A DNA stretch of 64,000 nt from Butyrivibrio sp. AE2015 (GCF_000420825.1 NZ_ATVR01000005.1:62001-126000), one strand, 5' to 3'. Positions 53,674 to 62,991 are shown, counted from the stretch's first letter. Program-made: numbers and translations. The notes: generated by a model not told the origin, from the sequence alone.

Positions 53674-54546
53674 TTACCTGCTCATGTCCTCTTCTTCCTG
53701 AAGAAGATCCTCTACATATTTAGGAAGCATGAATGCTCCCTTATGTAAGTGAGTTGTATAGTACCAGGTCTTAATTCCTCTCTCATCCCATCTGTCAGGA
53801 TTAAAGTCCTTTAGCGGATGATATTTTTTGCTGGCAAATCCAAAGAGCCAGTATCCGGCAGGACATGTAGGAATGTGTGCCTGATAAACTCTGTTTACAG
53901 GAAAGACTCTGTAGGCTTTTCTGTGCATTGCTCTGCAGCTTTCCTCGTCCTCATCATAGAAAGGACTTCCATGCTGATAAACCATGATTCCATCATCATG
54001 AAGCGCCTTATAGCAGCTTCCATAAAATTCCTTTGTAAAAAGACCTGCCTCATGTCCCAAAGGCTCTGTGGCATCATTTATTATAAGGTCATACATGTCC
54101 TCACATTTTCTGAGATATTTAAGGCCATCCTGATAGAAAATATGAACTCTGTCATCCTCAAGACCTATAGCATTGTCAGGAAAATACTGCTTGCACACGT
54201 CAACAAACATGTTGTCTGGCTCAACTACATCTATAACCTTTATCTCATCATAATGGCAAAGCTCTCTGGCAACACCGCCGTCTCCGCCACCAAGTACAAG
54301 GACCCTCTGGACTTTAGGATGAACTGCCATAGGCACATGAACGATCATCTCGTCATAAGTAAACTCATCCTTCTCTGAAAAGATAATATTTCCATCTGAG
54401 GTCAGGAATTTACCAAACTCAGGAGAATCAAAAACATCAATTCTCTGAAACTCACTTGTTCCTGAAAAAAGCTGCTTGGCAAGTCTTATGCTTATCTTGA
54501 CATTGCCTGTATGCATATCACTAAACCAATAATCCATTTCGGCCAT
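53674..54546 (-). CDS. speE: Polyamine aminopropyltransferase (SpeE family)
   Basis: Family members transfer an aminopropyl group from decarboxylated SAM to putrescine or agmatine. Rossmann methyltransferase-like fold: QRIDVFDSPEFGKFLTSDGNIIFSEKDEFTYDEM opening (landmark SPEFGKFLTSDG), VLVLGGGDGGVARELCHYD, DVVEPDNMFVDVCKQYFPD, and the acidic active-site loop NDATEPLGHEAGLFTKEFY, where Glu replaces the second Asp of the usual DSTDP-type motif. 290 residues. AGGAGG precedes the ATG. It lies between speA and the carboxyspermidine dehydrogenase gene. No SpeD gene (source of decarboxylated SAM) is in this window. Confidence 0.9.
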   Translation of the reverse strand: MAEMDYWFSDMHTGNVKISIRLAKQLFSGTSEFQRIDVFDSPEFGKFLTSDGNIIFSEKDEFTYDEMIVHVPMAVHPKVQRVLVLGGGDGGVARELCHYDEIKVIDVVEPDNMFVDVCKQYFPDNAIGLEDDRVHIFYQDGLKYLRKCEDMYDLIINDATEPLGHEAGLFTKEFYGSCYKALHDDGIMVYQHGSPFYDEDEESCRAMHRKAYRVFPVNRVYQAHIPTCPAGYWLFGFASKKYHPLKDFNPDRWDERGIKTWYYTTHLHKGAFMLPKYVEDLLQEEEDMSR

Positions 54547-54584
54547 GATTTTCCTCCTATATACTTTCAGTTATTATCAAAAGG

Positions 54585-56033
54585 TTATTTCAGCACAAAA
54601 AGTTCAGAAATATCTTCACTTTCAGGACCCTGCATTGAGCACCCCTTTTCTCTTGCTGTCTTAATATAATCCAAAATGTCTGCTGTTATTACTTCTCCCG
54701 GAGAAAGGATCGGGATTCCCGGCGGGTAACACATAACAGACTCTGCACTTATCCTTCCAACGCAGTTGTCAATAGGAAGCTGTTCTTTTTCTGCATAGAA
54801 TGCTTCCTGAGGTGTTGCCTTAACGATAGGTGTTACATACTCTGCAGAGAAAAAGCTCTGTGCAGGTTTGGCATAAAGACGCCTTATATCTGCCAAAGCT
54901 CCGGCAAGACGCTCAATATCCTGCAGTCTGTCGCCTATCGAAATATATGCCATGACGTTGGAGAGATCTCCAAACTCCATCTGAATGTCATATTCATCTC
55001 TTAAAAGGTCGTAAACCTCAATACCTGTAAGACCTATACTCCTGGTATTTACAACCAGTTTAGTCTCATCAAAATCAAAAATACTTCCGCCGTTTTTAAG
55101 CTCATTGCCGTATGCATAGTAACCGCCGATGTCGTTGATCTCTTCTCTTGCATACTGAGCCATCTTAGTTACTTTCTCAAAGCTGTTATAGCCGTTAAGT
55201 GCAAGGTTTCTTCTGGAAATATCAAGACTTCCAAGAAGAAGGTAGCTGGCGCTTGTTGTCTGAGTCAGATTAACTATGCGGCTTATATATCCTATATTAG
55301 CATCCTTTCCGCATAAAAGAATAGAACTCTGTGTAAGGCTACCACCTGACTTATGCATACTGATAGCCGCCATATCAGCGCCTGCAGCCATGGCATTAAG
55401 AGGAAGTCCAGGGCCAAAGTACAGATGTGTTCCATGAGCTTCATCTACAAGAGCCTTCATGCCATTTTCATGTGCTAATTCTACAATTGCCTTAAGGTCT
55501 GAGCAAATTCCATAATAAGAAGGGTTGTTGATAAGAATTGCCTTTGCATCAGGATTCTCTTTTACAGCTCTTTTAACATCAGCTATTTCCATTCCCAGAG
55601 GAATACCGAGTTTAGTATCAACCTTAGGATCAATATATACCGGAACTGCGCCACAAAGTATAAGGGCATTGATCGCGCTCTTGTGAACGTTTCTGGGCAT
55701 AATGATCTTTTCACCCATTTTAACATTAGAAAGAACCATTGCCTGAACTGCGCTTGTAGTACCATTAACCATCATAAAAGCATGAGCAGCACCGAATGCG
55801 TCAGCCATAAGCTCTTCGGCTTCCTTAATAACAGATACCGGGTGACAAAGATTATCCAGAGGCTTCATGGAATTCACATCGATTCCGACACACCTCTCAC
55901 CAAGAAAACTAACAAGCTCAGCGTTTCCTCTTCCCCTTTTGTGTCCCGGAACATCAAATGGAACCACACGCTGCTTTCTAAATCTCTCAAGCGCTTCATA
56001 TATAGGCGCTCTTTTCTGCCTCTCAAGATCCAA
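54585..56033 (-). CDS. speA: Arginine decarboxylase, Orn/Lys/Arg decarboxylase family I (Bacillus SpeA type)
   Basis: PLP decarboxylase that makes agmatine from arginine, feeding AguA/AguB. Landmarks: PFDVPGHKRGRGN, MMVNGTTSAVQAMVL, NPSYYGICSDL, VDEAHGTHLYFGPGLP, PLP Lys in AAISMHKSGGSLTQSS, and a C-terminal cap with VRCYPPGIP-like SVMCYPPGIPILSPGE. 482 residues match Bacillus SpeA (about 490). The start is a TTG at 56033 with GGGAGGG 7 bases upstream. The identity as arginine rather than lysine decarboxylase is inferred from operon partners. Confidence 0.9.
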   Translation of the reverse strand: MDLERQKRAPIYEALERFRKQRVVPFDVPGHKRGRGNAELVSFLGERCVGIDVNSMKPLDNLCHPVSVIKEAEELMADAFGAAHAFMMVNGTTSAVQAMVLSNVKMGEKIIMPRNVHKSAINALILCGAVPVYIDPKVDTKLGIPLGMEIADVKRAVKENPDAKAILINNPSYYGICSDLKAIVELAHENGMKALVDEAHGTHLYFGPGLPLNAMAAGADMAAISMHKSGGSLTQSSILLCGKDANIGYISRIVNLTQTTSASYLLLGSLDISRRNLALNGYNSFEKVTKMAQYAREEINDIGGYYAYGNELKNGGSIFDFDETKLVVNTRSIGLTGIEVYDLLRDEYDIQMEFGDLSNVMAYISIGDRLQDIERLAGALADIRRLYAKPAQSFFSAEYVTPIVKATPQEAFYAEKEQLPIDNCVGRISAESVMCYPPGIPILSPGEVITADILDYIKTAREKGCSMQGPESEDISELFVLK

Positions 56034-56068
56034 CTACATACCCTCCCAAAACATCTTAAACATGCGAA

Positions 56069-56105
56069 AAGGAGTAGCACGTTCCAAAGGAACGTACAAC
56101 CCCTT
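56069..56105 (-). other. Stem-loop between the SPFH gene and speA
   Basis: A perfect 7-base stem (acgttcc at 56079-56085 with ggaacgt at 56089-56095) closed by a 3-base loop extends imperfectly to 56069-56074 and 56100-56105. On the minus strand it precedes TTTTCGC, so it may end the SPFH operon or form the leader of the polyamine operon. The 138-base gap also holds AT-rich sequence (56106-56171) that probably contains the promoter of speA, but no clear -35/-10 pair was assigned. Confidence 0.45.
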
Positions 56106-56171
56106 GTTTTATCAAATTACACAGTAATGTAATAATACTATATAATACCGATTTTCGCTATATTTTTTAAA

Positions 56172-57083
56172 TTATTTCACAATTTCTTTAAGAGAGCCGG
56201 CAAGACCTGCAAGTCCCTGAATATTTGAAGGTACAATGATCTTTGTAGCCTGGCCGTCAGCAGCCTTTTCAAATGCCTCTAGACTCTTGAGTGTAAGAAC
56301 TGATTCATCTGCTCCTGCGGACTTAAGCATGCTGATACCATCTGCATTAGCCTTCTGAATGCTTCTGATAGCTTCAGCCTGACCTTCAGCTTCTCTGATC
56401 TTCTTTTCCTTCTCAGCTTCAGCTCTAAGGATCGTAGCCTGCTTATCGGCTTCAGCCTGGAGGATCTTACTCTGCTTCTCACCTTCTGCAACTGTGATCT
56501 GAGACTGCTTTTCACCTTCAGCAAAAAGAATTTTCTCTCTCTTCTCACGTTCAGCCTTCATCTGCTTCTCCATTGCATCTCTGATCTGCTCAGGAGGATT
56601 GATGTTCTTAAGCTCAACTCTTGTAATCTTTATTCCCCAAGGATCTGTTGCAATATCAAGTGCATCCTGCATCTGAGCATTGATCTGATCACGGGAAGTA
56701 AGAGTCTCATCAAGTGTAAGTGATCCGATAACATTACGAAGAGTTGTTGCTGTAAGATTTTCAATAGCTCCGATAGGATTTCTTACTCCATATGCATAGG
56801 CCATAGGATCTGAAATTCTAAAGAAGACAATTGAGTCAATCTGCATTGTTACGTTGTCCTGTGTAATAACAGGCTGAGGTGGGAAATCGCAATACTGCTC
56901 TTTAAGATCAACCTGACGGGCAACTCTGTCAATAAAAGGAACTTTGATATGAAGACCAACATCCCATGTCTCCTTATATGCTCCAAGTCTTTCAACTACG
57001 AAAGAATGCGCCTGTGGAACAACTCTGATATTAGTTGCGATAAGCGCAATAATAAGAATAACTAAAATAATTGCTGCTATCAT
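56172..57083 (-). CDS. SPFH/stomatin-like membrane protein (QmcA family)
   Basis: Membrane scaffold of the SPFH (band 7) superfamily. N-terminal TM helix (MIAAIILVILIIALIATNI), SPFH domain about 20-180 (VVPQAHSFVVERLGAYKETWDVGLHIKVPFIDRVARQVDLKEQ-type, landmarks VVERLGAYKETWDVGLH and GSLTLDETLTSRDQIN), then a long Glu/Lys/Ala coiled coil of repeated AEGEKQS units (about 190-255), and a C-terminal hydrophobic end. 303 residues. ATG 57083 follows AGGAGG; the frame also extends upstream 18 bases. The family organises membrane microdomains and protects or regulates FtsH-type proteases, and usually pairs with NfeD, which lies one gene upstream. Confidence 0.94.
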   Translation of the reverse strand: MIAAIILVILIIALIATNIRVVPQAHSFVVERLGAYKETWDVGLHIKVPFIDRVARQVDLKEQYCDFPPQPVITQDNVTMQIDSIVFFRISDPMAYAYGVRNPIGAIENLTATTLRNVIGSLTLDETLTSRDQINAQMQDALDIATDPWGIKITRVELKNINPPEQIRDAMEKQMKAEREKREKILFAEGEKQSQITVAEGEKQSKILQAEADKQATILRAEAEKEKKIREAEGQAEAIRSIQKANADGISMLKSAGADESVLTLKSLEAFEKAADGQATKIIVPSNIQGLAGLAGSLKEIVK

Positions 57084-57131
57084 TTTTCCTCCTTTTGTCA
57101 TGTTAAAAAAACATGCCCCAACATTTAATTT

Positions 57132-58028
57132 TTAATCTATAGAAATGAGCTCATACTCTTTTACGCCAAATCCCATTTCTGCGGCGGCATCAATCGTATG
57201 TTCTCCGTTTCTCGTTTGTACTCTCTCAAGGAAATGATCTCTTCCCGGATCGTCTGATTTATAAATAAGATCCATGCAAGCCCTGTCGATAGCGATAGGG
57301 TCTGTAGAAATCAGGATTCCAACATCAGCCATACAAGGATCTTCAGCAACTGCACAGCAGTCACAGTCAACTGACATATTCTTCATTACATTTACAAAAA
57401 CCATATTTCCTTTAAAGTGGTCAACAACTGCAGAGGCAGCCTCGGCCATAGACTCAAGGAAATCGTCCTGGGCTGCATGATTATCCCATACAATAGCCTG
57501 ATCATCAGTCTTTGTAAGCTTTCCGCCCGAATGAATATTTACTTTTCCGGCAGTTGATGCGCAGCCTATGGAGAGCTGTTTTAATGCTCCGCCGTATCCT
57601 CCCATCGGATGTCCCTTAAAATGTGACAGAACAAGCATTGAATCGTAGTTAAGAAGATTCTTACCAACGATATCATTTTTCAAATGGTTCGCATGCGTAA
57701 TTGGAAGTGTAACATCCGGCCCCTCTGCATCCATAAGGTCAACTACAAAGAAATCATTCCAGCCATGCTTTTTAATAAGTTTCACATGTTTTTCTGTGCT
57801 GTTACGTTCGCCATCATAGGCAGTATTACACTCAACAACAGTACCTCCAACATGTTCAACCATAGGTTTCCAAAACTCAGGCTTTAAATAGTTCTGATTG
57901 CCATCCTCACCTGAATGAACCTTAACAGCTATCTTACCAGTAAGCTTTTTGCCGAGAATATCATACATCTTAACAACCTGCTGTGGTGTTATGTTTCTGG
58001 TAAAATAAACTTTCGATACTGAACCCAT
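57132..58028 (-). CDS. DUF362-domain protein
   Basis: A 298-residue cytoplasmic protein of the DUF362 family. Landmarks: AVKVHSGEDGNQNYLKPEFWKPMVEHVGG near the start, VVECNTAYDGERNST, SHFKGHPMGGYGGALKQLSIGC in the middle, and a Cys-rich site DCDCCAVAEDPCMADVGIL near 220-240, then DPIAIDRACMDLI. The Cys cluster could bind metal. Some DUF362 proteins are Fe-S linked, but no ferredoxin domain is fused here. It starts 2 bases after the NfeD stop and precedes the SPFH gene by 48 bases, so it is inserted in the usual NfeD-SPFH pair. Confidence 0.88.
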   Translation of the reverse strand: MGSVSKVYFTRNITPQQVVKMYDILGKKLTGKIAVKVHSGEDGNQNYLKPEFWKPMVEHVGGTVVECNTAYDGERNSTEKHVKLIKKHGWNDFFVVDLMDAEGPDVTLPITHANHLKNDIVGKNLLNYDSMLVLSHFKGHPMGGYGGALKQLSIGCASTAGKVNIHSGGKLTKTDDQAIVWDNHAAQDDFLESMAEAASAVVDHFKGNMVFVNVMKNMSVDCDCCAVAEDPCMADVGILISTDPIAIDRACMDLIYKSDDPGRDHFLERVQTRNGEHTIDAAAEMGFGVKEYELISID

Positions 58029-58029
58029 A

Positions 58030-58479
58030 TCATTGACCTCCTGCTTCTTTTTTCTTAACTATAAGTTTTGCTCCTTCAACTCTTACTACTTCAATCTCTT
58101 CACCTGCAGCAATAACTGAATCATCACCGCTTACAACCATCCAGGTTGTACCATCAAGATCTGCCTTTCCGCTCATTTTGAGGTTATCGATCTTAGTCTT
58201 GGCAATAAGTACTCTTCCAACAAGTGAATCAACATTAGTTTTGATTGTCTTACTATTCACATATTTAGTTGCTAAAGGTCTTGTAAATAAAAGAGAAATC
58301 GCAGATACAACAATAAATACAATTACCTGTAAAAGAATCGGAGCATTAAACAGTGCCGTGATCATCGCCACAACAGCTCCAAATACAAACCATATACTGA
58401 CAAGACTAGTGGTAACAAGTTCAAGAATTCCGAAAACGACTGCTGCTAAAAGCCAGACAATTTGCATAGATATATCCAT
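58030..58479 (-). CDS. NfeD-family membrane protein
   Basis: Partner of SPFH/stomatin proteins. Two to three hydrophobic helices in residues 1-80 (MQIVWLLAAVVFGILELVT, LVSIWFVFGAVVAMITALF, LQVIVFIVVSAISLLFTRP) and a C-terminal OB-fold (about 90-145: VDSLVGRVLIAKTKIDNLKMSGKADLDGTTWMVVSGDD with landmark GKADLDGTTWMVV). 149 residues match the short NfeD1b form. GGAGGGG precedes the ATG. It heads the NfeD-DUF362-SPFH operon. Confidence 0.93.
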   Translation of the reverse strand: MDISMQIVWLLAAVVFGILELVTTSLVSIWFVFGAVVAMITALFNAPILLQVIVFIVVSAISLLFTRPLATKYVNSKTIKTNVDSLVGRVLIAKTKIDNLKMSGKADLDGTTWMVVSGDDSVIAAGEEIEVVRVEGAKLIVKKKEAGGQ

Positions 58480-58508
58480 AACGCCCCTCCTTTATGTTTT
58501 ATAAGATG

Positions 58509-58517
58509 AGTATAGCA
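58509..58517 (-). promoter_or_regulatory. Extended -10 promoter element of the NfeD operon
   Basis: On the minus strand TGCTATACT gives an extended -10 (TGn plus TATACT), 30 bases before the NfeD ATG. No clear -35 box lies at standard spacing, as is common for extended -10 promoters. Confidence 0.4.
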
Positions 58518-58596
58518 GATTTTTAGTGGTTTTATATACAATAAATGCGCAAAATAAAGGGTTGTTTTTTGCGGAGATGGTAACAAATAGGCCGTC

Positions 58597-58642
58597 ATCG
58601 CTCATACAGCGAAATTGCTCCGCAATTTCCCTGTCGTCCGTT
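58597..58642. repeat. 46-base direct repeat, copy 1
   Basis: Begins atcgctcatacagcg and contains two small palindromes: cgct/agcg (58599-58602, 58608-58611) and gaaattgc/gcaatttc (58611-58618, 58622-58629). It matches copy 2 at 58764-58809 with one mismatch (ctccgc versus cttcgc). Between the two copies (58643-58763) more hairpins occur, including cgccaa/ttggcg at 58737-58754. Confidence 0.85.
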
Positions 58643-58763
58643 TGAGCAGAGTACTTAGCGAGGTTTTTTCGAGCTTAGTACGAGCCATGGGTGTGCACTT
58701 AATGAGGCATTGCCGAATTTAGTGCAGCATCCCAGTCGCCAAACTTTGTTGGCGAGGCGGTTT

Positions 58764-58809
58764 ATCGCTCATACAGCGAAATTGCTTCGCAATTTCCCTG
58801 TCGTCCGTT
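58764..58809. repeat. 46-base direct repeat, copy 2
   Basis: Second copy of the unit at 58597-58642, starting 167 bases later with 45 of 46 identical bases, and immediately followed by the nested palindrome at 58813-58951. No open reading frame of note crosses these repeats. Confidence 0.85.
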
Positions 58810-58812
58810 GTC

Positions 58813-58951
58813 GCCAAACTCCAATACATAATCAAAAAGTGCTAACGCACTTCTAACAATAGAAAAACCATGGAAGACCAAGCGAGCTTGGTTCCATGGT
58901 TTTCTCTATTGTTACCGCCAAAGCGGTTTTGATTATGTATTGGAGTTTGGC
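58813..58951. repeat. Nested palindrome able to fold into a cloverleaf-like cruciform
   Basis: Perfect 25-base outer arms (58813-58837 with 58927-58951). Inside are three hairpins: aagtgc/gcactt (58837-58842, 58847-58852), a long arm 58855-58875 with 58892-58913 (one bulged base) extended by accaag/cttggt (58877-58882, 58887-58892), and accgc/gcggt (58914-58918, 58923-58927). The element lies 11 bases after the groEL stop codon and could end groESL transcription, but it is far larger than a terminator. Confidence 0.85.
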
Positions 58952-58961
58952 TCGTTATCGC

Positions 58962-60611
<1,650 letters not shown>

Positions 60612-60656
60612 TTAAAAACTTAATCCGGATCATACGACCTTCTAAAAGTCTCTGGA

Positions 60657-60941
60657 TTATTTAATGATTGCAAGAATATCGTTCTGCTTAACAATGATAT
60701 ATGTAACATCATCAAGCTTAACTTCTGTTCCTGAATATTTTGAATAGATGACATTGTCACCCTTCTTAACCTGCATTTTTACTTCCTTGCCATCAACGAT
60801 TCCGCCAGGACCTACTGCAATGACCTCTGCCTGCTGTGGCTTCTCTTTCTCTGCTCCTGGAAGAACGATACCTGACTTTGTGGTCTCTTCTGCCTCAAGC
60901 TGCTTTAAAACAACTCTGTCTGAAAGTGGTTCTAACTTCAT
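60657..60941 (-). CDS. groES: 10 kDa co-chaperonin GroES
   Basis: Heptameric lid for GroEL. MKLEPLSDRVVLKQLEAEETTKSGIVLPG opens with the typical strand and mobile loop, followed by EKPQQAEVIAVGPGGIVDGKEV and YSKYSGTEVKLDD. The 94-residue length is exact. AAAGGAGG precedes the ATG. First gene of the groESL operon. Confidence 0.98.
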   Translation of the reverse strand: MKLEPLSDRVVLKQLEAEETTKSGIVLPGAEKEKPQQAEVIAVGPGGIVDGKEVKMQVKKGDNVIYSKYSGTEVKLDDVTYIIVKQNDILAIIK

Positions 60942-60988
60942 TGTAAATGCCTCCTTTATATAATCATTAGATTATTTTTTAAACATTG

Positions 60989-61015
60989 TTAGCACTCGAT
61001 AGTTTTGAGTGCTAA
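60989..61015 (-). promoter_or_regulatory. CIRCE element (HrcA operator) of groESL
   Basis: A perfect inverted repeat TTAGCACTC-N9-GAGTGCTAA (60989-60997 and 61007-61015), identical to the CIRCE consensus. It sits between the promoter and groES, so HrcA represses the operon outside heat shock. hrcA itself is not in the window. Confidence 0.97.
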
Positions 61016-61028
61016 TCTCTAAGAACAT

Positions 61029-61057
61029 ATATTAGTATGTTAATCTTACTTGCGCAA
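61029..61057 (-). promoter_or_regulatory. Promoter of groESL
   Basis: On the minus strand TTGCGC (61052-61057) and TAATAT (61029-61034) with 17-base spacing, just upstream of CIRCE, the standard arrangement for HrcA control. Confidence 0.65.
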
Positions 61058-61219
61058 GCTGAATAATGGGCTATATTTTTATATATTCAGTATTTTACTC
61101 TTAATTTCTCCTTTTTTCTCACGTTTTCTACCTTTTATTTCTTTTAGCATAGTTTAACCCTACTGTTTATCAGCATATCTTCTATATCAATTTTTTATAT
61201 TTATTTAATTTGCAGTAAA

Positions 61220-61248
61220 TTGATAATCCATATCTTTTCTGTGATAAT
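61220..61248 (+). promoter_or_regulatory. Promoter and leader of the small Ser/Thr-rich protein gene
   Basis: TTGATA (61220-61225) and GATAAT (61243-61248) are spaced by 17 bases, each 5 of 6 consensus. The roughly 75-base leader to the ATG at 61332 contains a 7-base stem (atagtat/atactat). This lies in the 316-base divergent gap after CIRCE; the stretch 61058-61219 is AT-rich and otherwise shows nothing recognisable. Confidence 0.55.
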
Positions 61249-61331
61249 ATCCTTAATAGTATGATTATTACTGATACTATGCTTATGGCACGGAGGCCTT
61301 AAGTATGCATTTTTAGCAAGGAGGTGCGAAC

Positions 61332-61745
61332 ATGGCAAATATATTCAGCAGCCTTTCCGGCTCATATAATTATGTTAATGACATGAGCAATCTTTTGACT
61401 GACTACTCCAGTATCAAGAGCGGCGCATATGGTTCCCTTATGAAATCCTATGTAAAAAAAGTAGGTAATCAAAATGCCCTAAACGCGTACAGGGAAACCG
61501 GCTCAACTACGGTTGCTACTGATTCTGAATCAGCAACAAGCGCTACAAAAAAGACTGTTACGCATAAAACCAATTTCCTTGATAGTGTTGGACGATCAGG
61601 CTCCTCTTCTGACTCTACTGTTACAGCTGATAAATATAACAAATACAAATCTTCCTGGCTTGACGATCAGCTCAAGAGCTATGACAAAGACGCGAACAAG
61701 ACCACTGCGGCTGACACTTCAGTTGCTCTTGACACAACTGTTTAA
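61332..61745 (+). CDS. Small Ser/Thr-rich protein of unknown function
   Basis: A 137-residue hydrophilic protein without signal peptide or TM segments. The N-terminal 50 residues look structured (MANIFSSLSGSYNYVNDMSNLL then DYSSIKSGAYGSLMKSYVKKV), while residues 55-137 are Ser/Thr/Asp-rich and probably disordered. The N-terminal pattern is not a family I can name. AAGGAGGTG gives a perfect ribosome site 7 bases before the ATG, and a terminator follows, so it is a single well-expressed gene. It may be an exported or surface-organelle component, but this is not supported directly. Confidence 0.78.
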   Translation: MANIFSSLSGSYNYVNDMSNLLTDYSSIKSGAYGSLMKSYVKKVGNQNALNAYRETGSTTVATDSESATSATKKTVTHKTNFLDSVGRSGSSSDSTVTADKYNKYKSSWLDDQLKSYDKDANKTTAADTSVALDTTV

Positions 61746-61770
61746 GAGAAATCATTATTATATGACATTA

Positions 61771-61803
61771 AGGCTCTGAAAATTCTGTTTTCAGGGCTTT
61801 TTT
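61771..61803 (+). terminator. Intrinsic terminator of the small-protein gene
   Basis: Stem aaggctctgaaaa/ttttcagggctt with a G-U pair and a 5-base loop, then a run of six T, 24 bases after the stop codon. Confidence 0.85.
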
Positions 61804-61847
61804 GTGCATTCAACTTTATTTTTCTTTAGTGATTTACTATATTGAAC

Positions 61848-61875
61848 TAGACATTTTCATTCGAACAAATATAAT
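61848..61875 (+). promoter_or_regulatory. Promoter of the diguanylate cyclase gene
   Basis: TAGACA (61848-61853) and a perfect TATAAT (61870-61875) with 16-base spacing, 45 bases before the ATG. Confidence 0.55.
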
Positions 61876-61920
61876 ATATCTGTTTAAAGATAAAAAGTTA
61901 TTATTTTGTGGGTAAATTAA

Positions 61921-62991
61921 ATGGAGAATTCATTTGACAATTTTTTTCTTGCAGGTCTGGTAAAAAGAGAAAAAGTTCAATACGACCTTGAAGATAAAGA
62001 ATTTATTACTAAAACGGCTACAGCACTTCTTTTGATACATATCATCCTTGAAGGTGTTTATACATATTCGTTCTGTACTCCAATGATCTACATCAATCTT
62101 GTAAGCATTGGAATTTATCTAATAGAGTTTGTTTTAAATGCCACAGGACATAATGTAATAATTGTATGGATAGCACATTTTGAGATCTATTTTCATATTA
62201 TTTTTGCTACTGTTTTTATGGGATATAAATGTGGATACTGGCTTTGGCTTTTCCCTTGTGTGCTTTCAGTTATCACACCATATTTTATGCCTCTTCAGTC
62301 AAAAGTACAGAGCGTACTGGCAAACATACTTGTTCTTCTATACATTGTAACCTTCATAGCACTATATGGTTTTCATGAGAACGGTTATCTCCCGATCGGA
62401 TATGTTGCTTCTGATTCTATAGCTACTTTTATGTACTATACAAATGGCCTTATAGCATTTTCTTATATCATTGTTTACACAACAGTATACTGTGTGAACA
62501 TAAAAGAAAACACAAACAGACTCAATAATCTTGCCAATACAGATTATTTGACAGGGCTTTATAACAGGCAGTTCATTCAAAAACTGATATACGACGAATC
62601 CTACGAAAATGTTGCAATCATGGACGTTGACCATTTCAAAAACATCAACGACACATACGGTCATCTCATGGGCGACCATGTACTGATTGAAATTGCAAAA
62701 ATACTCTCATCTCACAGTGAATTATGTTGTGGAAGATGGGGCGGCGAAGAATTTCTTATTCTTTCAAAGGATTCTCAAAGTTACAATGATTTTTGCAATA
62801 TCATACACGATATCTGTAATGAAATATCAGATAACATATTCTCTTATGGCGGTAATGATATAAAAGTAACTTCTTCTTTTGGAACCGCTACCTGCAATGA
62901 TGGCATGACTCCCTATGACCTTTTAAAAGAGGCTGACAGCAGGCTCTATACAGCCAAGAATCAAGGAAGAAATTCTGTAATATCTGCATAA
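61921..62991 (+). CDS. Membrane diguanylate cyclase (GGDEF domain)
   Basis: Makes cyclic di-GMP from two GTP. Residues about 28-195 hold five to six TM helices with short loops; a linker LNNLANTDYLTGLYNRQFI begins the GGDEF domain (about 200-356), with metal-binding IMDVDHFKNINDTYGH and active-site GGEEF at 274-278, and the C-terminal DLLKEADSRLYTAKNQGRNSV. The canonical inhibitory I-site RxxD five residues before GGEEF is absent (HSEL there), so product feedback may be missing. The ribosome site is weak (GTGGG). A strong terminator follows. The N-terminal membrane part is not a recognised sensor. Confidence 0.94.
   Translation: MENSFDNFFLAGLVKREKVQYDLEDKEFITKTATALLLIHIILEGVYTYSFCTPMIYINLVSIGIYLIEFVLNATGHNVIIVWIAHFEIYFHIIFATVFMGYKCGYWLWLFPCVLSVITPYFMPLQSKVQSVLANILVLLYIVTFIALYGFHENGYLPIGYVASDSIATFMYYTNGLIAFSYIIVYTTVYCVNIKENTNRLNNLANTDYLTGLYNRQFIQKLIYDESYENVAIMDVDHFKNINDTYGHLMGDHVLIEIAKILSSHSELCCGRWGGEEFLILSKDSQSYNDFCNIIHDICNEISDNIFSYGGNDIKVTSSFGTATCNDGMTPYDLLKEADSRLYTAKNQGRNSVISA

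Noticed and set aside
58597..58809. CRISPR-like direct repeats
   Set aside because: Only two copies, 167 bases apart in start, with internal palindromes and a long unrelated middle; no array or cas genes.
58813..58951. tRNA because of the cloverleaf-like fold
   Set aside because: Arms are too long (25 bp outer stem), length is 139 bases and no TTC, anticodon or CCA features fit.
61248..61331. Cyclic-di-GMP riboswitch (GEMM) in the leader before the small protein gene
   Set aside because: A GGCAC...GGAGGCC string caught the eye near a diguanylate cyclase, but the conserved GEMM core and tetraloop receptor are not present.
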